64,000 nucleotides of DNA from Verrucomicrobiales bacterium (GCA_015075445.1 JABTUJ010000011.1:1-64000), one strand, 5' to 3'; positions 1 through 8,552 are shown, counted from the first letter of the stretch. The notes: generated from the sequence alone by a model not told the origin. Numbers and translations: made by a program.

Positions 1-65
1 GGCCCGTTTGGGGGGGGGGGGTCTAATATGGGGGCCCCCGGGGGGGGGGGTGGGGGGGGGGGGGG
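1..65. other. poly-G low-complexity contig edge, probable sequencing artefact
   Basis: The first 65 bases are almost pure G runs broken by single other bases. They differ from the balanced GC-rich sequence that follows. Long terminal G runs are typical of two-colour Illumina dark-cycle reads at an assembly end. The run is in frame with the leftward gene and gives it an implausible proline-rich tail. I treat it as artefact, so the true end of that gene is unknown. Confidence 0.7.
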
Positions 66-1063
66 AAGCCGCCCGCGCTCGCGTTGAGCTGGACCGCGGC
101 CAGGCCACCGAAGCCGCTGACGGCGTAGTAGCCGGCGGCGTCGGTGAGGGCCCCGAGGTCGTGATACTCCGAGGGGTCGGTGCCGTGTGTCAGTTCGAGA
201 ACCGAAGCGGCGACGTCGGCGTCCAGCCGCAGGAAGGCCTCGTCGGCGGCGATGGCGTGGGCGAGGTGTTTATCCGGCGGATTCACCACGGCGGCGGCGA
301 ATTGAACGCAGGGAGTGCCGGCCGGCAGGCTGACTTGCAGGGGAAGTGTGAGCGTCACGTCACCGGGAAGGGTCAGATCGGCCGGCGCAAGCGATACAGC
401 CTGGATCCGGGCGAGTTGGCCGAGCCGGGCATCGTCCAGTCGAAGGAGGTTGCCGGCCACGATGCCCTGCCGATCATTTAGCATCACGCGGGTATCGCCG
501 GGTGCGGCGGGTGCCACCAAGTGTTTGGCGGGCCCCACCAGCGGCACCGGGTTCAACTGGATTTCGCGCACTGGCGTGCCTGCGGAGGCATCGGCGAGCA
601 CGGGGGTTCGCAGAAGCACGGCATGTTGCGCCGGGTCCTGGGCAAACACGTGGGCGCCCGCGAGGGGGACTGAAGGCGTGACGTCCTGGGTGACTCGTCC
701 CTGGAGGACTCCCGGCAAGGGGCGCAGCAACACGGGAGGCCATTCCACCGGCCAGGGGCCCGCGGAGGGCAGAGGGACGACGTGCCGGGCGGGCCGATAT
801 CCGGAGGCCTGGAAGTCGAGCTGAACGAGCATCGACGGGTCGGGTGTGGGGGGAACGTCCAGCTCCGGATATCCGGCAATGGCGAAGCCGCCGTCGGGGA
901 TCACACGGACGAACAGTGAGGCCGGGTCGGTTTGCAGCTCGAAGTCGACGCCCCGGCCAGTGAACTCGTTGAGGACCCGGCCGGTGAGCAGCACCCGCCA
1001 CACGGACGTGAAGTCGGTGGCGACGGTGTAGCGGAGGGCGCCGGCGGAAAGCGTGGTTACCAT
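23..1063 (-). CDS. Ig-like/carboxypeptidase-regulatory-like protein, 3' end corrupted
   Basis: Start is the ATG at 1063. About 330 residues look real; the last 15 or so are Pro/Gly-rich and come from the poly-G artefact, so the gene is incomplete. The N-terminal part (VLLTGRVLNEFTGRGVDFEL) looks like a beta-sandwich of the carboxypeptidase-regulatory type, and a second such pattern (LQGRVTQDVTPSVPLAGAHV) lies near residue 130. The C-terminal part again has an AAGYYAVSGF pattern, common in such domains. There is no signal peptide. It lies 36 bases downstream of a DUF4255 gene on the same strand. I recall this pairing from contractile-injection loci, so a structural or cap role is possible. That role is inference from context only. 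Confidence 0.55.
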   Translation of the reverse strand: MVTTLSAGALRYTVATDFTSVWRVLLTGRVLNEFTGRGVDFELQTDPASLFVRVIPDGGFAIAGYPELDVPPTPDPSMLVQLDFQASGYRPARHVVPLPSAGPWPVEWPPVLLRPLPGVLQGRVTQDVTPSVPLAGAHVFAQDPAQHAVLLRTPVLADASAGTPVREIQLNPVPLVGPAKHLVAPAAPGDTRVMLNDRQGIVAGNLLRLDDARLGQLARIQAVSLAPADLTLPGDVTLTLPLQVSLPAGTPCVQFAAAVVNPPDKHLAHAIAADEAFLRLDADVAASVLELTHGTDPSEYHDLGALTDAAGYYAVSGFGGLAAVQLNASAGGFPPPPHPPPRGPPY

Positions 1064-1099
1064 CGGATCAGAGCAGGGCAGCAGGAGGGGCGAGGCGCA

Positions 1100-1690
1100 T
1101 CAGGAGACGCCGAGGATCTGGCGGTGGTCGAGGTGCCGCTCGAGGACGACGCGGCGGCGCACGGGTTCGTGGGCGGAATCGACCTCGACGACCTGCGCGA
1201 GGTAGCTGACGGAGAGCTGATAGGATTCCTGGAGGGCCTGCCAGACGCGGGTGAGTTCCTCGAGGTTGAGGGTCTCGAGGACCAGCCGGAGTTCGGCGTG
1301 GGAGGCAGCCAGGGTGTCGCGCAGCGCCGTGCCCTCGAGGCTGGCGTGGTCGTGCAGGGTTTGCAGCGCCCGGCCGAGAAGGAGTTGCTCGTCGTCCGGG
1401 CGTTGGGCGACCGGGGTGAGCAGATAGTGCAGTTCCAGCGGCAGCGGCCGGCGGACGAACTCATCGGTGCCGCGACGTTCCGGGGGGAGGTTGAGGAGGT
1501 CAGGGTTGCGGACGACCCGGTAGAGCCAGAGCGAGACGACGCGGGCGACGCCCGCCTCGCGCAACTCACGCGGGGAACGCAGGTCGATGGGCACGTTGGC
1601 CAAGCCCGGGTCGCTGGACAGCGTGATGTGCTCGCGCAGGAGTTCGCGCACACTCTCGCTGACGGCCCGGATGACTGGGAAATCGGCCAT
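1100..1690 (-). CDS. DUF4255 (Pvc16-like) family protein
   Basis: About 196 residues, starting MADFPVIRAVSESVRELL, a typical opening for DUF4255/Pvc16_N proteins. These are found in phage-tail-like contractile injection systems, where the family is linked to tube or sheath capping. The conserved core LWLYRVVRNPDLLN, then RPLPLELHYLLTPVA, and the LGRALQTLHDH segment match the family layout. I chose the internal ATG at 1690 because the family motif begins there; an upstream ATG at 1732 adds 14 unconserved residues. The gene is third in a leftward series after a NusG paralogue, and the remaining tail genes, if any, would lie beyond the window. Family assignment is fairly secure; the injection-system role is inferred. 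Confidence 0.75.
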   Translation of the reverse strand: MADFPVIRAVSESVRELLREHITLSSDPGLANVPIDLRSPRELREAGVARVVSLWLYRVVRNPDLLNLPPERRGTDEFVRRPLPLELHYLLTPVAQRPDDEQLLLGRALQTLHDHASLEGTALRDTLAASHAELRLVLETLNLEELTRVWQALQESYQLSVSYLAQVVEVDSAHEPVRRRVVLERHLDHRQILGVS

Positions 1691-1769
1691 GGATTGATCG
1701 AATCGGGGTAAAGCTCCGCACGTCGGGAACACCCGACTTCTTCGTCAAGACCGCTGCGGGCGGCGCGAG

Positions 1770-2294
1770 CTACCGGGACGCTGCCACGGGCTCGACGCAG
1801 GATGCTTCGAGCCAGACGCGCGCCTGCTGGAGGGCCTCGAGCAGGATCAGGACGCGCTGGTGGCCGTCGGTTTCCCGCTCGACCCGGCCCATCCAGCCCG
1901 CGAACGGGCCGGCCTCGATCTGGACGCGCTCACCCCGTTGCAGGCCCTTGGGTTCGACGCGGACAAAGCCGTCGTCCTGGACCCGTTGCCGCAGGGACTC
2001 GACGATTTCCGGTGCGAGGGGCAGCGGAGTTTGGGACGTGCCGACCACGCGGAGGACGCCGGGCGAGCCACGGACCGCGGTCACGGAATGGGCGGGACAA
2101 AAGCGGGCGAAAAAGTACCCCGGGAAGAGGGGGGTTGTTACCAGGCGCGAGACGCCGCCGACGGGCCGGTGCTGGCGGAGCCTGGGCAGCAGGGTCTCGA
2201 GTTGGAGTCGGGCGACATGGGCGGCGGCGAGAGCTTCCGCATGCGGTTTGCTCTGCACCGCGAACCAGTTCCATGCCTGCCACCAGTCCATCAT
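1770..2294 (-). CDS. specialised NusG paralogue (RfaH/UpxY/LoaP-like)
   Basis: 174 residues. The N-terminal NGN domain is recognisable from WNWFAVQSKPHAEALAA and the signature LFPGYFFARF near residue 65. A C-terminal KOW-like segment begins about residue 115 (RGERVQIEAGPFAGWMG). Housekeeping NusG normally lies between secE and rplK; this copy instead sits second in a leftward operon, 4 bases after a small winged-helix-like gene and upstream of DUF4255. Specialised NusG paralogues usually act as processive antiterminators for the long operon in which they lie. Two adjacent ATGs (2294, 2291) are equally possible starts. Domain call is firm; the target operon is inferred. Confidence 0.85.
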   Translation of the reverse strand: MMDWWQAWNWFAVQSKPHAEALAAAHVARLQLETLLPRLRQHRPVGGVSRLVTTPLFPGYFFARFCPAHSVTAVRGSPGVLRVVGTSQTPLPLAPEIVESLRQRVQDDGFVRVEPKGLQRGERVQIEAGPFAGWMGRVERETDGHQRVLILLEALQQARVWLEASCVEPVAASR

Positions 2295-2298
2295 GACG

Positions 2299-2538
2299 TC
2301 ACTCCGTCCGCACCCCGTTCTGGTTGAGTCGATAGTGAATCCGGCCGTCCGGTCCCCGGCGTTCGCGGAGATGACCGGCGGCCACCAGTTGGCGGAGGGC
2401 GGCTTCGACCTCGACGGTTCCGCGCTGCACACGACGCTCCAACAGCCACCACTGGAGGATGCCCTCGTAGGTGTCCTGGGCGTCCGGGTACCGGTGCAGG
2501 TACTCGAGGATTTCCGCCGCTGTTTCTTCCGAGCTCAT
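2299..2538 (-). CDS. small winged-helix-like protein
   Basis: 79 residues from the ATG at 2538 (MSSEETAAEILEYLHRYPDA); an in-frame ATG at 2580 would add 14 residues. The pattern of three helices followed by a hydrophilic wing (LRQLVAAGHLRERRGPDGR, then IHYRLN) resembles a DNA-binding winged helix. No family is recognised. It is the first gene of the leftward series and ends 4 bases before the NusG paralogue, so the two are probably cotranscribed. A role as local regulator of the operon is possible but unproven. Confidence 0.55.
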   Translation of the reverse strand: MSSEETAAEILEYLHRYPDAQDTYEGILQWWLLERRVQRGTVEVEAALRQLVAAGHLRERRGPDGRIHYRLNQNGVRTE

Positions 2539-3162
2539 CACCGCAGGCTGTTGGCTACCGGCGCTTCCTGGATAAAGCAACCTGAATGCCAGCGTTGGAA
2601 TGGCTGATCATTGACGCCCAGTCACAGCGGGCAGGGTGAGGTCGGCAACGGGGTCCTGCGCGGTCTGACGGAGGGCGGTACGCTGCGGCGCAGACGGTTG
2701 CACGCGGTGTTCCCCGGTGGGCGCGATATCCACCAGGGGGGCAGGCGCCGGGGGGGGCCAAATTGTGAGGCGGGCGGTGGGGTGGACAAACACTGACCGG
2801 TCAGCGGGCATGGTCTTACCACGCGCCGCGTGGAGGCAGCCACGCCCGTGGCTGAGCGTTCAGGTTTGAGCGCAGGCCAAATCGCGGAGGCAGGCGGGTG
2901 CGGGAGCGGATTGCCAGGGTGGGTAGGACAAATCGGTCCGGAGGCGGGCGTGCGTATGTCCTACCAAAGACCCAAGGGACGGACGGGCCGAGGGCGAGCG
3001 CCAAACTGAGGCACCATTAGAGCTCTGCCTCCTCACAGAAGGAAACGAAGGTAACGAAGAACCGGCCGACCCTTCGTTGACTTCGTTACCTTGTGTGAAC
3101 TCCCGGCCTGGTGGCGTGTGTTTCATCTCGAACGCGCGCACCGCGGGGAGCGGCGGGCAGGA
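2539..3162. other. 624-bp intergenic region between operons
   Basis: No convincing ORF. It should hold the promoter of the leftward NusG/DUF4255 operon, but no clear -35/-10 pair was seen. It contains two inverted repeats: 9-base arms at 2922-2930 and 2957-2965 (GGTAGGACA type), and the 12-base pair listed separately at 3048-3092. Both look like members of dispersed repeat families rather than terminators, because neither is followed by a T run. Confidence 0.5.
3048..3092. repeat. inverted repeat AAGGTAACGAAG
   Basis: A perfect 12-base arm at 3048-3059 (AAGGTAACGAAG) pairs with 3081-3092 across 21 bases. The word structure of repeated ACGAAGG units resembles other dispersed intergenic repeats in this window. 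It lies 71 bases downstream of the sigma-54 activator stop and could also act as a weak terminator. Confidence 0.55.
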
Positions 3163-4587
3163 TCAGCGGGAAGAGGGCGGTGACGGGTCGGGGCCGGGGC
3201 GCGCGGCGATGCCGTGTTTGCGGATGAGCTCCCAGAAGGCGCGGCGGTTTTTGCCGGCGGCGCGGGCGGCGGCGGAGATGTTGCCGCCGTGAGCGGCGAG
3301 CAACTCGCGGATGCAGGACCGTTCGAAGTGTTGGACTGCGCGGGCTTTGCGGGCCTGGAAGGAGCCGGCTTCCGTGCCTGGCTCCGGCGGGGCGAGGCCG
3401 AGGTCGCTGGCGCGCACCGGTCCGTCGGTGGAGAAGATGACGGCGCGTTCGATCACGTTTTGGAGTTCGCGCACGTTGCCGGGCCAGTCGTGGCGAACCA
3501 GGTGTTCGAGGGCGGCGGGGGTGAATCCGGCGACGGCCCGGTGGTGGACCGCCGCGAAGTGGGTCAGGAAGTGCTGCGCGAGCTCAGGGATGTCCTCGGG
3601 CCGGCGGCGGAGGGGCGGGAGGTGGAGGGAGACGACGTTGAGGCGGTAGTAGAGATCGGCTCGGAAGCGGCCGGCGCGCACCAGGCTGGCGAGATCGCTG
3701 TTCGCGGCGGCGAGCACGCGGACGTCGGCGCGGGCGGTCTTGACGGAACCGACGGGTCGGAACTCCTTGTCCTGGAGGAAGCGGAGGAGTTTGACCTGGG
3801 AACTGGCGGGCAGGGAATCGATCTCGTCGAGGAACAAGGAACCGCCGTCGCTTTCCTGCAGGAGCCCGACGGCGGCAGTGCCGGCGCCGGTGTAGGCGCC
3901 GGCGGCGTGGCCGAACAGCTCGTTTTCCACCAGGTCGGCCGGGATGGCGCCGCAGTTGACGGGCAGGAAGGGCTTCGGAGCGCGCGGGCTGAAGTGATGG
4001 ATGGCGCGGGCGCAGAGCTCCTTGCCCGTGCCGGTCTCGCCGAGGATCAAGACGCTGGCGTCGCAGTGGGCGAGCACGGGGATTTTCTGGACCTCGGCCA
4101 GGAGCAAGGCACTGGTGCCGACGAGGCGTTGGCGCCAGAGCAGTTGACGGAGGTCCCGGGCCACCGCTTCCCTTTCGGGGGTGTCCGGGCAGAGGCGGTC
4201 GAGGCGGGCGGTCAGCTCGGAGGGCTCGATGGGTTCGGTGACAAAGTCGGCGGCGCCCAGCGAGAGGAGCGCGCCGAGTTCCTCGCCCCGGTGCTCCTGA
4301 GTGGCCACGAGGATGGGCACATCCCAGCGTTCGGTGCGAGCCAGTTGGAACAGGCGTTCGGCCTGCGGGCGTGCGCCGGCGGGGAGGCAGGGGAGGAGGA
4401 CGCCGGGCTGAAGCTGCCGGACCGCGGAGGCGATGCGACCGTCGGGAACCCAGGGATCGGCGGGGTGCAGTGCGTTGCCGGGCGGAGGCGCCAACGCGCG
4501 GGCCCGGCTGCCGACGGCGTCGTGCACCGTATGCCAGAGCAGACTGCCGGCGCCGAGATCGAGGACCAGCACGGGCCGGGAATTCAT
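3163..4587 (-). CDS. sigma-54-dependent transcriptional activator with degenerate receiver
   Basis: 474 residues in NtrC order. Residues 1-130 resemble a receiver, but the usual phosphorylated Asp position reads GVLLPCLPAG (62-71) with no Asp, and the conserved Lys before Pro is Glu (DFVTEPI, 114-120). The AAA+ core has Walker A GETGTGKE (183-190), the sigma-54 contact loop as GAYTGA (230-235, Tyr for the usual Phe) and Walker B GGSLFLDEID. A Fis-type HTH is at the C-terminus (ISAAARAAGKNRRAFWELI). It should activate RpoN promoters, but probably not by ordinary aspartate phosphorylation. No histidine kinase gene is adjacent. The start at 4587 gives the family-typical length. Confidence 0.9.
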   Translation of the reverse strand: MNSRPVLVLDLGAGSLLWHTVHDAVGSRARALAPPPGNALHPADPWVPDGRIASAVRQLQPGVLLPCLPAGARPQAERLFQLARTERWDVPILVATQEHRGEELGALLSLGAADFVTEPIEPSELTARLDRLCPDTPEREAVARDLRQLLWRQRLVGTSALLLAEVQKIPVLAHCDASVLILGETGTGKELCARAIHHFSPRAPKPFLPVNCGAIPADLVENELFGHAAGAYTGAGTAAVGLLQESDGGSLFLDEIDSLPASSQVKLLRFLQDKEFRPVGSVKTARADVRVLAAANSDLASLVRAGRFRADLYYRLNVVSLHLPPLRRRPEDIPELAQHFLTHFAAVHHRAVAGFTPAALEHLVRHDWPGNVRELQNVIERAVIFSTDGPVRASDLGLAPPEPGTEAGSFQARKARAVQHFERSCIRELLAAHGGNISAAARAAGKNRRAFWELIRKHGIAARPGPDPSPPSSR

Positions 4588-4660
4588 AGGGAGCAGGCGC
4601 AGGGCGAAAGCGGACGGCGCATACGCGGGGTTTTAGCCTGGGTAGCTCATACCCGCTGTA

Positions 4661-4724
4661 GGCGCCGACGTGAGGAGGCGTTGTGGGCCAGGGGCGGTAC
4701 CCATCGCCTCCTCACGTCGGCGCT
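4661..4724. repeat. family-A hairpin (CCTCACGTCGGCGCC type)
   Basis: Arms 4661-4680 and 4705-4724 match at 19 of 20 bases with a 24-base loop. The arm core CCTCACGTCGGCGCC recurs in tandem at 7.7-7.84 kb and 15.57-15.70 kb. The flank CTCATACCCGCTGTAGG next to it also recurs, inverted, beside the 15.7-kb copy. It lies between a sigma-54 activator start and the end of hrpB, so it is not a terminator of either. Confidence 0.8.
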
Positions 4725-4877
4725 TGTAGTCGGTCGCAGTTCCATGCCGGTATGGAGTATCCCGTTGAGAGGATTCTGGCCAAAGCTAATGTGTGGCGTG
4801 ATCATCGTTCACCGATGGGTTCGCGTCAAATAGGCCGCCGCCAGGGGCCGGCATTCGGCAAGCGTCGCGGCGGGTGG

Positions 4878-7442
4878 TCAGCGCCACTCGTGCTTGGGGT
4901 ACTGGCGTTGGAGCTCCTGCTTGAGGCGGGGGTAATGTTCTTTCCAGAAGTTCGCGAGGTCCTGGGTCACCTGGACGGGCCGGCGGCTGGGGGCCAGGAT
5001 GTGGACCAAGATTGGCACGCGTCCCTGGGCCACGCGCGGGGTTTGGTGGACGTCGAACAGCTCCTGGATGCGCAGGGCAATGTGGGGCGGGTTGGCGGCG
5101 TGGTAGGCGACCTTGGGACGCTGGCCGTTGGCGAGTTCGAGGCGTTCGGGGGCGTGACGGTCGAGCAGGTGGCGCTGGGCCGCGTTGAGCCAGCTTTGCA
5201 CCAGCGACTTGACCGGTTTGTCGCGGATCTCCTTGGAGGAGCAGGCGCCGTGGCAGACCTGCTCGACGAGGAGCCGCCGATCCTCTTCGGTGATGGGGGG
5301 GAGCCCGAGTTCAGGGCAGTGGCGATGGAGGAAGTTCAGGCGGAGGATCCACTGGTCCACGCTGTGGTCCCACTGTTCGAGCTTGAGCCGGCCGGCCAGC
5401 ACTTCGGCGGCGAGCAGGCGGGCCGCCGAGTCGGTCGGGGGTGGCTCGAGGCGGCGCTGTTCGAGCGTCAGGCCGCGAAAGGACACGACGGTTTCGGCGG
5501 TCACGCGGCGCAGGGTGGGGTCGTAGCTCGTGCGGGTATCCCGGGTGAGATCCTCGGGGAACAACTCGGTGAGCCAGGCGGGTTCGAGGGCGGTCGCGAG
5601 GCTGAGGATGGTGTGGGTCTCGCCGCCGGTCTGGCCGACTTCGCGCACCTCGGCGGCGACGAGCAGGGGGCTTTGTTGCACCACGCTTTCGCGAGCGAGC
5701 ACCCCGCGGCGTCCGTGCACGAGTTCGCAGCGGAGGGTTCCGGAATCCAGCCGGCGGGCGACGCGATCGCTGAACCCGATCAGCACACACTTCTGGAGGG
5801 CGGTGTCCTGGAACCGGCCGGGCTGTGTGTCGAGGCCCTGCTCGCGGGCGATGCGGAGGAACTGGTCGAGCAGCGGGGCAACCTGGCGCGCGGTCACGGC
5901 GTGAACGCCCAGCTTGCGACAGGCCTCGACCCGGTAGTCGTTCTTGGCGGCGAAGTTCCAGGCGCGCATCAGCAGGAACAGATCCGACGGGGCCTCGGTT
6001 CCGAGAAGGTCCTCGCGGTATTCCTTCACGCGCTTGTCGACCTGGCGGAGGAAGAGGTCCCGTCCTTGCGTGAGGGCCGCGACCAGGCAGGCCTGATAGA
6101 CGCAGCCGTGGTCCTGCGCTGCGAGGAGCATGCGGGCATAGCGGGGGTGGAGCGGGAAGGCGAGCATGCGGCGGCCCAACGGGGTGATGACCGGAGGGGC
6201 GTGCGGGGCGTTTGGGGACGTGTCGGGCTTCAAGGCGCCGAGATCGAGGAGGAGTTCCTCGGCGTGGGCGAGGGCGCGTTCCTCCGGGAGTTCGAGCCAA
6301 CGGAATCGGCGCAGGTCCTGGACGCCGGCGGCTTTGAGGGTGAGCACCACCTCGGCGAGGTCCAGGCGCTTGACCTCGGGCAGTTCGTGGGTCGGGCGCT
6401 CGGCGTGTTCCTGTTCGGTCCAGAGGCGGATGCAAGTGCCGGGGGCGGTGCGGCCGGCGCGGCCGGCTCTTTGATCGGCGGCGGCCCGGCTGATCTTCTC
6501 GATCAACAGGGTGTTGATGCCGCGGTAAGGGTCGTAGCGCGGGATGCGGGCCAGGCCGCTGTCGATGACCAGGCGCACCCCGTCAATCGTGAGTGAAGTC
6601 TCGGCGACGTTGGTGGACACGACGACTTTGCGGCGGTCGTAGCGGGCCACGGCGGCGTCCTGGTCGCGGGGGGCGAGTTCCCCGTGGAGCGGGAGCAGGA
6701 CAAAACCGCGGGACTCGTCCTGGTGCCGGATGGCCTCGAGGGTTTGCTGGATCTCGAAAGCGCCGGGCATGAACACGAGGACATCGCCCTCGCCCCCTGC
6801 CTGGACATACTGGCTGAAGGCGTCGGCGGCCTGTTCCCAGATGGGACGGCGGTCGGTGTAGGAGGGCGTGTCCTGATAACGGACCTCCACGGGGAACACC
6901 CGCCCTTCCGCCATCAACGGTGGTCCGGGTTTGAGGTAATCGCTCAGCAGGCGGGTCTGGAGAGTGGCTGACATCACGAGCAGGCGCAGATCTGGCCGGG
7001 CGCTTTCCTGCAGGTCCAAGGCGCGCGCCAGGGTGAGGTCGCCGTAGAGGTGGCGTTCGTGGAACTCGTCGAAGATCAGGGCCGACACGCCGCGGAGCAG
7101 GGGGTCGTCGAGCATCTGGCGGAGGAGGACGCCTTCGGTGACGAACCGGATGCGGGTGGTGTCGCTGACGCGGCTTTCGAAGCGGATCTGGTAACCGACC
7201 TCGTGGCCGAGTTCGACGCCGAGTTCGTTGGCGACCCGGGCGGCGAGGAGTCGGGCGGCGAGGCGCCGCGGTTGGAGGACCACCACCTGGCCATCGCCGA
7301 GCAGACCGTGGCGGAGCAGCATCTGCGGGACCTGGGTGGACTTGCCCGAGCCGGTGGGGGCGGTGACGATCAAACGACGTTCGGCGCGAAAGCGGGCGAC
7401 GAGGGAATCCTCGAGTTCATAGATGGGCAGGCGATCCGGCAT
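4878..7442 (-). CDS. hrpB: ATP-dependent RNA helicase HrpB
   Basis: 854 residues from the ATG at 7442 (MPDRLPIYELEDSLV); the open frame runs to 7559, but that extension is unconserved and covers repeat DNA. Walker A APTGSGKST is at 28-36, the DEAH-type box as DEFH at 125-128 (usual for HrpB) and an SAT-type motif (VMSATL) follows. Helicase-C motifs are present (QRAGRAGRT). The C-terminus carries the HrpB signature RPVQVTQDLANFWKEHYP and YPKHEW. Length matches HrpB (about 820-850) rather than HrpA (about 1300). It is a DExH helicase with a poorly understood role in RNA metabolism. It is preceded and followed by repeat-filled gaps, so it is probably a single-gene unit. Confidence 0.93.
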   Translation of the reverse strand: MPDRLPIYELEDSLVARFRAERRLIVTAPTGSGKSTQVPQMLLRHGLLGDGQVVVLQPRRLAARLLAARVANELGVELGHEVGYQIRFESRVSDTTRIRFVTEGVLLRQMLDDPLLRGVSALIFDEFHERHLYGDLTLARALDLQESARPDLRLLVMSATLQTRLLSDYLKPGPPLMAEGRVFPVEVRYQDTPSYTDRRPIWEQAADAFSQYVQAGGEGDVLVFMPGAFEIQQTLEAIRHQDESRGFVLLPLHGELAPRDQDAAVARYDRRKVVVSTNVAETSLTIDGVRLVIDSGLARIPRYDPYRGINTLLIEKISRAAADQRAGRAGRTAPGTCIRLWTEQEHAERPTHELPEVKRLDLAEVVLTLKAAGVQDLRRFRWLELPEERALAHAEELLLDLGALKPDTSPNAPHAPPVITPLGRRMLAFPLHPRYARMLLAAQDHGCVYQACLVAALTQGRDLFLRQVDKRVKEYREDLLGTEAPSDLFLLMRAWNFAAKNDYRVEACRKLGVHAVTARQVAPLLDQFLRIAREQGLDTQPGRFQDTALQKCVLIGFSDRVARRLDSGTLRCELVHGRRGVLARESVVQQSPLLVAAEVREVGQTGGETHTILSLATALEPAWLTELFPEDLTRDTRTSYDPTLRRVTAETVVSFRGLTLEQRRLEPPPTDSAARLLAAEVLAGRLKLEQWDHSVDQWILRLNFLHRHCPELGLPPITEEDRRLLVEQVCHGACSSKEIRDKPVKSLVQSWLNAAQRHLLDRHAPERLELANGQRPKVAYHAANPPHIALRIQELFDVHQTPRVAQGRVPILVHILAPSRRPVQVTQDLANFWKEHYPRLKQELQRQYPKHEWR

Positions 7443-7575
7443 GCGGCGCTCTTGATAGCCCGGGTGGCGACGCGGGGGAAGCGTCCTGTTCCTTGTGGAG
7501 CTGCTCAGGAGCCATGAACTGCGGAAGGTGCAGGCGGGACGCCCGCACCACAGGTTCATGGAGCGCCTCCCTCAG

Positions 7576-7654
7576 CCCAATCCCCGATGTTCGCAATCGG
7601 CGGAGAATCCAAGACGGGGCGTCCCTCCACCGATTACGAACATCGGGGATTGGG
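7576..7654. repeat. 30-base-arm inverted repeat
   Basis: Arms 7576-7605 and 7625-7654 pair with few mismatches around a 19-base loop; the core is CCAATCCCCGATGTTCG and its complement. It abuts the tandem family-A array at 7655 with no spacer. Upstream (7525-7565) is a third motif, GTGCAGGCGGGACGCCCGC, related to sequence at 17.4 and 51.0 kb. No T run follows, so it looks like a mobile or structural repeat rather than a terminator. Confidence 0.75.
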
Positions 7655-7841
7655 GAGGTGACGAGACTCACGCCAGGCTGAGCCTCCTCACGTCGGCGCC
7701 TACCGGGGCGGATGGTAGGAGTCGAGGTGACGAGACTCACGCCAGGCTGAGCCTCCTCACGTCGGCGCCTGCCGGGGCGGATGGTAGGAGTCGAGGTGAC
7801 GAGACTCACGCCAGGCTGAGCCTTCTCACGTCGGCGCCTAC
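7655..7841. repeat. 69-bp tandem array of family-A repeat
   Basis: Copies begin at 7655, 7724 and 7793 with an exact 69-base period; the last is cut short by a changed tail. Each contains GAGGTGACGAGACTCACGCC followed by the CCTCACGTCGGCGCCTAC core. The array ends with CAGCGGGCACGAGATTCC, the same tail found after the array at 15.7 kb. It fills the gap between exoD-like and hrpB genes. Confidence 0.85.
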
Positions 7842-7862
7842 AGCGGGCACGAGATTCCGGGG

Positions 7863-8552
7863 CTAAGGCCACGGACCGGTTTCGTAGTCCGGGTCCAGGA
7901 TGCCGCCGAAGCGTCCTTCGAGCCAGTCCACGACCTCCTTTCCGCCCCAGAAGATCGCGGCGAAGAACGCCAGGGTCAGCAGAAACGCTCCACTTCCGGC
8001 GAGGGCCACGCCGCCGTCGTTCTCGAGCAGGGCGGCGGCGAGCAGCACGACGGTGATGGCGGGCAGGAAGTTGCTGAACGGGATGGGCAGCGGCAACAGC
8101 AGCAGCAACCCGGCCACACAGATCATCACGCCCAGGCCACGTCGGATCAGGCCCCACCGCATGAACCAAAGGTAGCGGGGCCGCAGGAAGTACTCGATCC
8201 ACCGGATGAGATGGCGAGCGGCGGTCAGGAAGCGGGGAAAGAACCGCGGTGGCAGACGCCGGTTCAGCAGCCGCGCGGGCAGCCACGGACGTTTGCCCAG
8301 GCCGACACGCAACCCGAGGTAGGCGATCGTCAGACCGAAAGGCGTGGAGAGACCCGGTAGGGGAATGGGGGTGCAGAAGGGGAACGCGAGCAGGATGAGG
8401 AGGACATCGAAGCCGCGCCCTCGCAGCACCTCCAGGACCTCGCGCAGGCAGACCTCGCGTTCGGCGAAGGCGCTGATGATTTCCTCGAGATCCGCCGAGA
8501 GGCGGCGGCGCGGGGGCACGGCGGGCACAAGGTCGAGCGTGAGGGAGGCCAT
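7863..8552 (-). CDS. ExoD-family exopolysaccharide synthesis membrane protein
   Basis: 229 residues from the ATG at 8552. A soluble N-terminus (ADLEEIISAFAEREVCLREV) precedes membrane segments: GFDVLLILLAFPFCTPIPLP, an Arg-rich cytoplasmic stretch about 90-130, then VMICVAGLLLLLPLPIPFSN and a last pair near 180-205. The repeated P-I-P-L-P turns are characteristic of ExoD. In rhizobia the family is linked to exopolysaccharide and alkali tolerance, but its biochemical role is not settled. It lies alone between repeat arrays. Confidence 0.85.
   Translation of the reverse strand: MASLTLDLVPAVPPRRRLSADLEEIISAFAEREVCLREVLEVLRGRGFDVLLILLAFPFCTPIPLPGLSTPFGLTIAYLGLRVGLGKRPWLPARLLNRRLPPRFFPRFLTAARHLIRWIEYFLRPRYLWFMRWGLIRRGLGVMICVAGLLLLLPLPIPFSNFLPAITVVLLAAALLENDGGVALAGSGAFLLTLAFFAAIFWGGKEVVDWLEGRFGGILDPDYETGPWP

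Noticed and set aside
2294..2299. Toxin-antitoxin pair made of the winged-helix-like and NusG genes
   Set aside because: The second gene has clear NGN and KOW features, so a transcription role is far more likely.
4661..4724. Intrinsic terminator of the sigma-54 gene
   Set aside because: It lies upstream of that gene start, has no T run, and belongs to a dispersed repeat family.
7655..7841. Tandem array considered as a CRISPR
   Set aside because: Repeat and spacer portions are both conserved between copies, there are only three copies and no cas genes are nearby.
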